12,209 bases of DNA from Caryophanales bacterium UBA7581 (GTDB taxonomy: Bacteria > Bacillota_I > Bacilli_A > RFN20 > CAG-826), in assembly GCA_002477825.1 (NCBI GenBank), contig DLKT01000005.1, positions 9,322 through 21,530 of the forward strand, read 5' to 3'. The notes under the pieces were generated by a model. The model was not told where the DNA came from, searched no databases, and was given only the letters and a program-made list of their open reading frames with translations. Positions within the stretch are counted from its first letter, which is position 1. Every line of letters starts with the position of its first letter. Position numbers and translations under genes: made by a program. Below are positions 1-6,879 of this stretch, piece by piece.

Positions 1-2
1 TC

Positions 3-566
3 ACTTTTGAAAATCGGAATCATATAGCAAAAGAAAAAATGACCTTTCATTGGTTTTCAATCGAATATAGAAGTTTAGATAATGGTATACAGAGTGGGGT
101 ATATATAAATAATGAATTTGTTTATTTTAATGTTGAAATTACCATAACTACTGTAGGTGAAAAAGAAGATTATTATTCTTATTATCTATATGATGATTAC
201 TATGATTTAGAAAAGATAGCTATTAATCAAGAAAATTTCAATGAATACTTTTTTGTGTCACCTTCATTTTATTCTAACGATGATTCAACGAAGAAATTCC
301 GTTTTTTAGTAGGACAAAATACTTGGAATTCCACTAATGTAGAAGAACATGAAAATTATTATTTTATTTGTGATTTTTCTATATCTGTTACAGCAGGAAA
401 AGAGAATAAAGAAACAAAAGAAATAAGAATAAAGCGCGGAGAAGTTTATGGCGTTGCTTATTTTGAGGATATGGATTTTTCAGTCGATTTAGAGACAGGA
501 GAAATTAAATTATTATATGACGTCATGGTTCAACCAGGTTTTATTTATAAAGCAATAAAGAAATAA
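3..566 (+). CDS. Protein of unknown function, 5' end outside window
   Basis: I do not recognise this protein. The frame is open from the first complete codon of the window (position 3) to the TAA at 564-566. The ATG at 39 has no convincing Shine-Dalgarno sequence in front of it, so the gene most likely begins upstream of the window and what is visible is its last ~188 codons. The visible part is rich in Tyr, Phe, Asp and Glu with alternating hydrophobic residues, which suggests a mostly beta-strand fold. No membrane helix and no catalytic motif can be seen. It lies 119 bases ahead of the helicase gene, which appears to have its own promoter, so the two are probably separate transcription units. 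Confidence 0.6.
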   Translation, partial: TFENRNHIAKEKMTFHWFSIEYRSLDNGIQSGVYINNEFVYFNVEITITTVGEKEDYYSYYLYDDYYDLEKIAINQENFNEYFFVSPSFYSNDDSTKKFRFLVGQNTWNSTNVEEHENYYFICDFSISVTAGKENKETKEIRIKRGEVYGVAYFEDMDFSVDLETGEIKLLYDVMVQPGFIYKAIKK

Positions 567-595
567 AAAAATATTTATCTTTTTCATAAAAGTTT

Positions 596-623
596 TTGCA
601 ATCTAAACTTTCATTTTTATACA
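596..623 (+). promoter_or_regulatory. Candidate sigma-70/SigA promoter for the helicase gene
   Basis: A -35-like TTGCAA (596-601) and a -10-like TATACA (618-623) are separated by 16 bases, about 60 bases ahead of the helicase start. AT-rich DNA yields such matches by chance, so this is only moderately supported. Confidence 0.35.
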
Positions 624-670
624 AAATATAGTAAATTTAATGTAAAGAGAAGTTTATTATAAAATGTTTT

Positions 671-677
671 AAAAGGA
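671..677 (+). promoter_or_regulatory. Ribosome binding site of the helicase gene
   Basis: AAAAGGA lies 8 bases before the ATG at 686 and supports that start. Confidence 0.55.
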
Positions 678-685
678 AAATACGA

Positions 686-3664
686 ATGGGAATTATAAAT
701 TCAATCAAAAAAGGATTTGGCAATGCTGCTTCCTGGGTGAAAATAACGTTAGCAATCAAAACAAAATATCTTCCATATTTTTCAAAAAAAGAAAAATTTC
801 AAGAACTTAGAATTATAGATAGTTCTATAGATAAAGAAATAACGCAAATCTATGTAGAATTAAAGAGAAAAAATCCTACAAAATATGCGAATGAAATCAT
901 GCTTTATGAAAAATACTTGAAAGATGCAAGTTATCATAATCAAGCAGTTATGCCAATTTTAAACGAAGTAAAAAGATTTCATTATGATGAATTCTTAAAT
1001 AATCCATCGCTTTATAGTACTTTTCAAATTGATAATCTATTTAAGATAGCGCAGATGATTCCAAGATATCAATATAAAGAAAAAGCAGCCGAAGATTTTT
1101 ATAAGTATATTACGGACATAAAAAAGAATTATTTATTAATCTTAGAACAGTATAAGTTGAAAAAGCAATTGGATCAGACAATAGATTCATTAAACGGAAA
1201 TACCTATGTTAGCAAGATGCTAATAGAAAGAATAAAGCGGCCTATTCTTCAATTGATTAATTCTCACACCACATTATATTATGATTATTCGCTTGTTAAC
1301 CAAATTTCGCAACTTGCTCAACAAAATAATCAAAAATATATAGATTGTCATCTTGGTGAGATTGAGTCTCTTGATGATAGAGTATTAGATAATGACCAAA
1401 AAGAGGCGATTTTAAAAGAAGAAAAATCTTTATTAGTCATTGCAGGAGCCGGAAGTGGGAAAACGTTAACGCTTATTGGAAAAGTAAAATATTTATTAGA
1501 AGTAAAAAAAGTAGATCCAAAAGATATATTGGTTTTATCTTACTCTAAACCAACAGTAGAAGATTTAAAAAAGAAATTTAAAAATATTTCTTCTGAAGTT
1601 TGTATTAAAACTTTTCATAGTTTAGGTTATGAAATACTAGCTCATTTAGAAAATAAGAAATTAATGGTTGAAGACCAATTAAATAGCATTGTTGAATCGT
1701 ATTTTCGTGATGAATTAAAAAAGGATAAAAAAGCATTAAAGAGTATTGTAGACTATTTTGCCTTTTATTCGTCACCTGGTCATACCAAAGTGTATCAAAA
1801 TAAGGGTGAAATGTATGAAGAAATAAAAAGTGCAAGATATGAAACAATGAGAAGCTTAGTCTTCCTTTCAGAGCATCCTGAAAAAAGAGAAACATTAAAA
1901 AAAGAAATTGTAAAAAGTTATCAAGAAATGGCAATAGCAAATTTCTATTTTATTCATGGAATTGATTATTCTTATGAAGATCCATATCAAAATGATTATT
2001 CTTCAGAGTTTAGAAGGCAATATATGCCAGATTTTCATTTGACTCAATATAATATTTATCATGAACACTACGGAATCGATAAAGATGGCAATGCATGTCA
2101 ATATCAAGATAGTGAGGCAGAAGAATACCTTGAAGCCATCGAATGGAAAAGAAGAAGACACGAAGAAAATCAGACCATATGTATTGAAACATATTCATAT
2201 GAGTTTGATAACGATATTGTTTTTAAAAAGCTTGAGAAAGAATTAAGAAAACATGGTGTCGAAATAAAAGAAGTGGATGAAAAGAGAATATATGAAGCAT
2301 TGAATTCCATTTATGGAGGAATTAATTTTCGTTCATTCATCAAATTGGTCATTTCATTTTTAAATCTTTATAAGTCAAAATATCAAAATGATAAAGGCTT
2401 TGATAGTTTAATGGAACAATCTTTTAATAATAGATACACAATGAAAAGAACAATACTCTTTTTAAACATTGTTAAAAAAATCTATCATTTTTATATGAGT
2501 AAACTAGAAGAAAAAGGAAAAATTGATTTTGATACAATGATATTAGAATCAACAAAACAACTTCCTAACGTGGATGGATATGAATATAAATACATTTTAG
2601 TTGATGAATTTCAAGATATGACTACGAGTCGGATGAAATTTTTAAAAGCGCTCATAGAAAAAGGAAATGTTCATCTTTTTGCTGTGGGTGATGACTGGCA
2701 ATCTATTTATCGATTCAATGGTAGTGATATCAGCATTTTTACTGATTTTCAACAACACTTTGAGTATGCAGAACTCAGTTATATTCGACAAACGCATAGA
2801 AATTCTCAAGAACTTCAAGATATTGCTGGAGCTTTTATTAAAAAAAATAAAGGGCAAAGTCAAAAAACAATTATGTCGAAACAAAGTGTTAAGGATCCAA
2901 TTAAAATAATGTTTTATGATAATAATAAAGAAGAAAAAATGTTGAAGATTTTGCAATTCATTCATAGTAAAGATGAAAATGCTAGGATTTTAATTTTAGG
3001 ACGGAATAATAATGATATTCTTTGCTTTAAGAAAATCATCAAAAAAGATAGTGATTTTAAAGAAGAAAATAATAATTGGCACTCTTATCATTATCCGTCT
3101 TTAAAAATAAAGTTTAGTACAGTTCATGGTGCAAAAGGACTAGAGGAAGATTATGTGATTTTAATAAACGCAGATGATGGTTTATTAGGGTTTCCAAATA
3201 GAATTGAAGACGATGAGATACTAAAACTCATTTTACCTATGAGTGATCAATATGAATATTCTGAAGAAAGACGATTATGGTATGTTGCTTTAACAAGAGC
3301 GAAAAAATATGTTTATATTCTTGCAAATAGGAAACATCCGTCACCTTTTGTTATAGAAATTAAGCCATCCTGTGAGATTTTAGATGAGAATAATCGTACT
3401 GAAATATCAGATGTTATACATTGTCCTTGGTGTAAAAAGGGAGAATTAGTTTTTAGAAGTAAAGGAAAATTTTTTGGATGTTCAAATTATCCTTATTGTC
3501 GTTATAGAGTAGACTACAAGACAATAAAAGAAGGAAAAATATGTCCTAAATGTGGAGACTATTTAGTAAGAAGACAGAGTAGATATAATGGATTTTTTTA
3601 TGGCTGCAATAATTATCCAAGATGCAACTATACAAAAGATATTAGAAAAAGAAAAAAGTACTAG
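686..3664 (+). CDS. Helicase IV/UvrD-type SF1 DNA helicase with nuclease-like insertion and two zinc ribbons
   Basis: An ATP-dependent superfamily 1A helicase, 992 residues, expected to act on DNA in the cytoplasm. Visible motifs in order: Walker A GAGSGKT (residues 254-260); Walker B DEFQD (640-644); motif III GDDWQSIYRF (668-677), the helicase IV-like version; motif V VHGAKGLE (813-820); motif VI VALTRAKK (867-874). Between the helicase motifs, residues ~420-505 contain PDF (448-450), EH (460-461) and EWKR (486-489), the spacing of a PD-(D/E)xK/Vsr-like nuclease fold; helicase IV relatives carry a similar block. The C-terminus has two four-cysteine ribbons (C913, C916, C932, C938; C953, C956, C974, C980) of the type found at topoisomerase I C-termini, probably for DNA binding. 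It is longer than E. coli helicase IV because of these ribbons. Helicase family is secure; nuclease activity is inferred. Confidence 0.9.
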   Translation: MGIINSIKKGFGNAASWVKITLAIKTKYLPYFSKKEKFQELRIIDSSIDKEITQIYVELKRKNPTKYANEIMLYEKYLKDASYHNQAVMPILNEVKRFHYDEFLNNPSLYSTFQIDNLFKIAQMIPRYQYKEKAAEDFYKYITDIKKNYLLILEQYKLKKQLDQTIDSLNGNTYVSKMLIERIKRPILQLINSHTTLYYDYSLVNQISQLAQQNNQKYIDCHLGEIESLDDRVLDNDQKEAILKEEKSLLVIAGAGSGKTLTLIGKVKYLLEVKKVDPKDILVLSYSKPTVEDLKKKFKNISSEVCIKTFHSLGYEILAHLENKKLMVEDQLNSIVESYFRDELKKDKKALKSIVDYFAFYSSPGHTKVYQNKGEMYEEIKSARYETMRSLVFLSEHPEKRETLKKEIVKSYQEMAIANFYFIHGIDYSYEDPYQNDYSSEFRRQYMPDFHLTQYNIYHEHYGIDKDGNACQYQDSEAEEYLEAIEWKRRRHEENQTICIETYSYEFDNDIVFKKLEKELRKHGVEIKEVDEKRIYEALNSIYGGINFRSFIKLVISFLNLYKSKYQNDKGFDSLMEQSFNNRYTMKRTILFLNIVKKIYHFYMSKLEEKGKIDFDTMILESTKQLPNVDGYEYKYILVDEFQDMTTSRMKFLKALIEKGNVHLFAVGDDWQSIYRFNGSDISIFTDFQQHFEYAELSYIRQTHRNSQELQDIAGAFIKKNKGQSQKTIMSKQSVKDPIKIMFYDNNKEEKMLKILQFIHSKDENARILILGRNNNDILCFKKIIKKDSDFKEENNNWHSYHYPSLKIKFSTVHGAKGLEEDYVILINADDGLLGFPNRIEDDEILKLILPMSDQYEYSEERRLWYVALTRAKKYVYILANRKHPSPFVIEIKPSCEILDENNRTEISDVIHCPWCKKGELVFRSKGKFFGCSNYPYCRYRVDYKTIKEGKICPKCGDYLVRRQSRYNGFFYGCNNYPRCNYTKDIRKRKKY

Positions 3665-3958
3665 TTGATTTAATAAATTAACAATAAAGAGAAGTGTGAA
3701 AAAATATTAAGATTTATTTACTTAAAAAATTGTAAAAAGATTATGGCTTTATTGTGCCAATTTTAGATATCCATAATATAACTTAGAACGTAATGATGAT
3801 ATGAGAGCAAATAACATTTACTTTTTAGCTTCATAATTTATTAATATCAGTTTATTTACGAAATTTTTTGGATTATGTCCATTGTTGTTAAATTTTATAT
3901 TGAATAGTGATTTTAACTAATTTATTATAAAAATATAGATATATTAAATGAATAGATG

Positions 3959-3982
3959 TTATCAATGATTATTTATTGATAA
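3959..3982. repeat. Inverted repeat, 8-bp arms
   Basis: TTATCAAT (3959-3966) and ATTGATAA (3975-3982) are exact inverted complements around an 8-base spacer. It is not followed by a T-run, so it is a possible protein-binding dyad rather than a terminator. In DNA this AT-rich it may be chance. Confidence 0.35.
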
Positions 3983-4106
3983 TATATAATTAATTCAACA
4001 TAGTGTTGCTAGGTTCTTTACAATACTTTATAAGTTTCTACATAAATTACAATGGAGTATATAGTATTTACTTGATAAATTATCTAGTTATGTTGACAAA
4101 TAAAAT

Positions 4107-4112
4107 GGAGGA
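4107..4112 (+). promoter_or_regulatory. Strong ribosome binding site of the broken RES gene
   Basis: GGAGGA precedes the ATG at 4117 with about five bases of spacing. It is the best Shine-Dalgarno in this area and fixes the original start at 4117, even though that frame stops after 12 codons. Confidence 0.65.
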
Positions 4113-4116
4113 AAAA

Positions 4117-4426
4117 ATGGGTATTTCAGACTTGCATTTTGAAAAAAATTTTTAAAGATGAGAATTTTTCTTTACCTAAGATGCGTAAAGAAAAAGATTT
4201 TTTAGAAGAATTAAAAAATCTTTTTAAGGAATATATTAGTAAGCTAATAAAGAATCAAATAGAAATATTAACAGATGAAAATGATTTTGCCTTTTTTTGT
4301 GATATTAAAAATGTGACAGATTTATTAATTGAGTCAGTTGATAATTATTTGAATGGATTTCCAGCAAAGGCTTTAGAATCTTTTAATCTGGTGATGAAAA
4401 TTGTAGAAAAATATCCATTGCATTGA
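4117..4426 (+). pseudogene. N-terminal fragment of a broken RES-domain gene (frameshifted)
   Basis: Translation from the ATG at 4117, which has a strong Shine-Dalgarno, gives only 12 residues (MGISDLHFEKNF) before TAA at 4153. Removing one base in the run of seven A and five T at 4142-4153 turns this into MGISDLHFEKIFKDEN and joins it to the long frame open from 4139 to the TGA at 4424-4426. The only start available to that long frame near 4139 is a TTG without a ribosome binding site. The ~95 residues are helical and acidic/basic mixed, with a YLNGFPAKALESF segment like those seen ahead of RES domains in Firmicutes proteins. The fragment is in the same frame as the RES domain that follows, separated only by the TGA. 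Read with the next entry as one gene of about 377 codons. Confidence 0.65.
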
Positions 4427-5251
4427 TATGAAAAAAATGATAAAGAACAAATAATATTTTTTCGAGCTGTGTACGTAACTGAGAATATATCTTATGACCG
4501 GACTCGTGTGTTTCACATGCCATATGATTTACGATCAAAGGTTTCAACAAGTAGGTTTAGCATCGCAGGTTACCCAAGTTTATATTTAAGTACTTCTTTA
4601 GAATTATGCTGTGAAGAGATTAAATGTAATGAAAAAAATGCCCGAATCATTGCTTCTGCGTTTAAAATAGGGAGAAAAAAAGAAAATCAAAGAATTGGAA
4701 TTCAAGTTATTGAATTAGGAATAAAGCCTCAAGATTTTTTTGATCTTGATAATATAAACGGAAATAAAAGATTAAAGCGTGTACGGCTAGTTCTTAAAAA
4801 AAGAAAAACAAAATCTAATTATTTAATATGGTTTCCACTAATAGCGGCTTGTTCATTTATTAGAAAAGAAAAAGAAGATCCGTTTGCTGCTGAATATATT
4901 ATTCCTCAATTGTTAATGCAATGGTTAAGAAATGAAATTAATAAAAAAGGAAACATAAGGACTAAATTAATCGGTATTCGATATTTTTCTTGTGCTTCTT
5001 CTGAAGCATCCAATATGGGACTCAACTATGTTTTCCCAACAAGTGGAGAAGTCGAATCAGAAATATATCCATATTGTGCTTTATTAACAAAGACTTTTCG
5101 CCTAACAAAACCAGTTTATATCAATGAGTATGAGAGCGTTTTAAAGTGTGAAGAAGAATTAATTCAATTTGATGATAAAGAATATTTACATATTGATGAA
5201 AATTTAAAGTTAAATGAAGATGAAATTCCTTTATTTATGGAACATTCATGA
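4427..5251 (+). pseudogene. RES-domain (NAD+ phosphorylase family) fragment behind an in-frame TGA
   Basis: This is the continuation of the previous fragment in the same frame, after the TGA at 4424-4426. The RES fold starts at about 4455 with FFRAV, whose Arg corresponds to the N-terminal conserved arginine of the family. It continues through RVFHMPYDLRSK, RFSIAGYPSLYLSTS and ELCCEEI, the typical Arg, Tyr and Glu-bearing core. Family members such as toxins of RES-Xre pairs break down NAD+. The first possible start after the TGA is GTG at 4469, which has no ribosome binding site and would delete the conserved FFRA. Expression of a full enzyme from this copy therefore looks unlikely unless the stop is read through or is a sequence error. 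The domain body itself is intact up to TGA 5249-5251. No Xre-type antitoxin lies immediately upstream. Confidence 0.7.
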
Positions 5252-5345
5252 TTTTTTTAATGACTATAATGAACGTTTAAATGGTGAGATTTCAAAGAGA
5301 ACTAAAAAATTTTCTTTCGCGTTTGTAAAAAAGTGTAAAAAAATA

Positions 5346-5374
5346 TTTACATGAAATGACAATAGTGTTATCTT
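5346..5374 (+). promoter_or_regulatory. Candidate promoter of the HTH/AAA+/M48 cluster
   Basis: TTTACA (5346-5351) and TATCTT (5369-5374) are separated by exactly 17 bases. This is the best-spaced promoter pair between the RES remnant and the HTH gene. Confidence 0.45.
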
Positions 5375-5395
5375 AAATATGAGGAGTATTCTACA

Positions 5396-5419
5396 ATGGA
5401 ATTTAAAAATTCTTGTTAA
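5396..5419 (+). CDS. Possible 7-codon leader peptide
   Basis: ATG at 5396 is preceded by GAGGAG (5381-5386) with a 9-base gap and encodes MEFKNSC before TAA. It sits between the candidate promoter and the HTH gene. The predicted transcription start falls almost on its Shine-Dalgarno, which weakens the case. No terminator/antiterminator pair follows it, so an attenuation role is not supported. Confidence 0.2.
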   Translation: MEFKNSC

Positions 5420-5434
5420 ATACTTTTGAACCAT

Positions 5435-5441
5435 AAAGGAG
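5435..5441 (+). promoter_or_regulatory. Ribosome binding site that decides the HTH gene start
   Basis: AAAGGAG abuts the ATG at 5442 directly but lies 9 bases before the ATG at 5451. The second ATG is therefore the likely start. Confidence 0.6.
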
Positions 5442-5450
5442 ATGAATCTT

Positions 5451-5774
5451 ATGATTGTTGACCATTTTTCTATTACTGAATTATCGAGTTTAACAAATAA
5501 ATCTAGACCAACGATTTATAAATATATTTCAAGTTATGAAGTGGGAGATTTAAATGAAGTCCCTTATAACTTTATATTGCTTTTTAATTTAATAACTCAA
5601 AAAGGAGTAAAGAAAAAGGAAATTGTTGATTTTTGCGAAGAAAATTTTATATTGACAGATACAAATAAAAAGGCAAACACAATTATAAAACTAATTAAAG
5701 ATAACAAAAACATTTTGGATTTAGACTGTATTGAAAAATTTATTGAGGAGGAAATAGAAAAATGCAAGAAGTAG
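5451..5774 (+). CDS. Small HTH protein, first gene of the AAA+/M48 cluster
   Basis: A 107-residue soluble protein. Residues ~8-30 (ITELSSLTNKSRPTIYKYIS) form a helix-turn-helix of the MerR/excisionase-like or transposase-like kind: a first helix ITELSSLT, a turn at NKS, and a recognition helix RPTIYKYI. The remainder is helical and ends in a Lys/Glu-rich tail. It is probably a DNA-binding regulator of the cluster or an adaptor; no enzymatic motif is present. Start chosen at 5451 because of the Shine-Dalgarno position; an in-frame ATG at 5442 would add three residues. Its last 13 bases overlap the start of the next gene, so the two are translationally coupled. It lacks the features of a classical Xre domain, so I do not call it an antitoxin for the RES gene. 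Confidence 0.7.
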   Translation: MIVDHFSITELSSLTNKSRPTIYKYISSYEVGDLNEVPYNFILLFNLITQKGVKKKEIVDFCEENFILTDTNKKANTIIKLIKDNKNILDLDCIEKFIEEEIEKCKK

Positions 5775-6763
5775 AAATCATAAAAAGCGAAAAGGATCTT
5801 TTAGAATATTTTCAATGGCTAAGATTAATGACCGCTAAAACTATCAATGATCAAAATATTGAAGATAGCAAATCAATTAAAGAAGAGAAAAGGACTGCAA
5901 AGGGAACAGCAAAAAATTTGGGAAAATTTTTTAAAAGAGAATTTGGCCAATATGGAAAAAAAGATGAAGCAATAAATGATGAATTATATAGTTTTAATTG
6001 TAGACATACATCGCATTTATCAGATAACGAAGCTCAAATGCTTATTAAATCTTTATTTGAGTTAGATCAAAATGGTTTATCAAAGCTTTTAATGGGAATT
6101 TCAGTGATTTTAGATAATCAATATACATATAAGTATGAAAAAGAAGGACTAGAAGCAGTGTCGATTGTTTTATATGGTAATAAAGAAGAATTGGCAACAA
6201 TAAAAAAGCAATTAGAAGAGAATTATAATGCCATATCTCCTAAATCACTTTCGGCTGTTCAAAAAGGGGCTTTAATGGGCGTTGCAGTACTATCTTTAGT
6301 GGGAGTAATAGCATTACCTATATTATTAGGTGGAGGTGTAACGGCTTCAGCAGCCACGACAACGGCAAGTTTGGCAGCACATGGATTTGGGGATATGCAA
6401 ATTGGCTTAGGCATTATTAGTGCAGAAGCTTTATTGATGAGCGCAGCATTAACAGGAATAACTTATGGTGGCATGAAACTATATAATTCTTTAAAAATTA
6501 AAGAAGCATTTAAAAAATTGGATCCAGAAAAAAATGCTTTATATTTAGCGATTCAATGCACCTTTATTCAAAGAATATATAAAACGATGGATGAACAAAA
6601 ATTTAAGGAAACGCTAGATACAATTTTAAAAAACCTTTCTATATTAAAGGGTGATATTGATTATTATTTATTTATAGAAAAGCAATCTGCAAATTTAAAC
6701 AAACAAAAAATTAAATCTTTTCATGATTTTGATGAGAGATTAGCAAAAATATTAGGACTCTAG
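5762..6763 (+). CDS. Protein with glycine-rich two-helix hydrophobic hairpin
   Basis: 333 residues, not recognised as a named family. A mainly helical, charged N-terminal part (1-165) is followed by two hydrophobic glycine/alanine-rich segments, about 169-193 (starting GALMGVAVLSL, ending LLGGGV) and 214-238 (starting IGLGIISAE, ending GITYGGM). An Ala/Thr/Ser-rich linker joins them, and a helical C-terminal part (240-333) follows. The spaced small residues recall glycine-zipper hairpins that insert into membranes. There is no signal peptide at the N-terminus, so insertion would be from the cytoplasmic side. The start has GAGGAGG 10 bases upstream and overlaps the HTH gene by 13 bases. A role as membrane effector or as membrane partner of the downstream AAA+/peptidase is inferred from architecture and position only. 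Confidence 0.75.
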   Translation: MQEVEIIKSEKDLLEYFQWLRLMTAKTINDQNIEDSKSIKEEKRTAKGTAKNLGKFFKREFGQYGKKDEAINDELYSFNCRHTSHLSDNEAQMLIKSLFELDQNGLSKLLMGISVILDNQYTYKYEKEGLEAVSIVLYGNKEELATIKKQLEENYNAISPKSLSAVQKGALMGVAVLSLVGVIALPILLGGGVTASAATTTASLAAHGFGDMQIGLGIISAEALLMSAALTGITYGGMKLYNSLKIKEAFKKLDPEKNALYLAIQCTFIQRIYKTMDEQKFKETLDTILKNLSILKGDIDYYLFIEKQSANLNKQKIKSFHDFDERLAKILGL

Positions 6764-6803
6764 ACTTAATTGAGTGAAATAAGTAATTCGATGTTTTAAG
6801 AAA

Positions 6804-6831
6804 TCTAATAGACATATTATTAGAAATAATA
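6804..6831. repeat. Two overlapping inverted repeats ahead of the M48 gene
   Basis: TCTAATA (6804-6810) pairs with TATTAGA (6818-6824) across 7 bases. TATTATT (6815-6821) pairs with AATAATA (6825-6831) across 3 bases. The two dyads share their middle arm, so only one could form at a time. They sit in the only substantial gap inside the cluster and could be an operator. High A+T makes chance occurrence possible. Confidence 0.35.
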
Positions 6832-6847
6832 GCAAAAAATAAAAAAA

Positions 6848-6853
6848 TATGAT
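6848..6853 (+). promoter_or_regulatory. Candidate -10 element of an internal promoter
   Basis: TATGAT matches the -10 consensus at five of six bases and lies 26 bases before the M48 start. No good -35 is present at the right distance, so this is weak. It would fit with the dyads just upstream as a regulated internal promoter. Confidence 0.25.
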
Positions 6854-6866
6854 ATTCTAAAGTAGC

Positions 6867-6872
6867 GGAGGA
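6867..6872 (+). promoter_or_regulatory. Ribosome binding site of the M48 gene
   Basis: GGAGGA with 7 bases to the ATG at 6880; this fixes the start. Confidence 0.65.
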
Positions 6873-6879
6873 TTATAAA

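Larger units (their letters stand above)
3665..4116. other. Gene-free AT-rich stretch of ~450 bases
   Basis: No coding frame of useful length, no tRNA-like fold and no clear intrinsic terminator is visible here. The only symmetrical element I can support is a dyad at 3959-3982. Promoter-like hexamers are scattered through the right half (TTTACA at 4017, TTTACT at 4067 with TATGTT at 4089), but none is a good pair. A perfect TTGACA at 4093-4098 is too close to the next start codon to serve it. The stretch presumably holds the promoter of the RES gene. Confidence 0.5.

Noticed and set aside
1605..2965. Several open frames on the minus strand and in other plus frames within the helicase gene (e.g. 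1605-1940, 2010-2198, 2642-2965)
   Set aside because: They lie wholly inside the well-supported helicase, have low-complexity Phe/Leu-rich translations and no ribosome binding sites.
4093..4098. Perfect TTGACA as -35 of the RES gene promoter
   Set aside because: A -10 at 16-18 bases would fall at the start codon (4115-4122), where no TATAAT-like sequence exists.
4424..4426. TGA read as tryptophan (Mycoplasma/Spiroplasma code), which would join the two RES fragments
   Set aside because: The large genes of the window contain no in-frame TGA, all their tryptophans are TGG, and TGA closes the RES and AAA+ frames. The upstream frameshift would remain unexplained.
4117..5774. RES-Xre type toxin-antitoxin pair formed by the RES gene and the HTH gene at 5451
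   Set aside because: The HTH gene lies downstream with its own promoter and is coupled to the following membrane-protein gene. Its sequence is not a clear Xre antitoxin with the C-terminal domain expected in such pairs, and the RES gene is broken.
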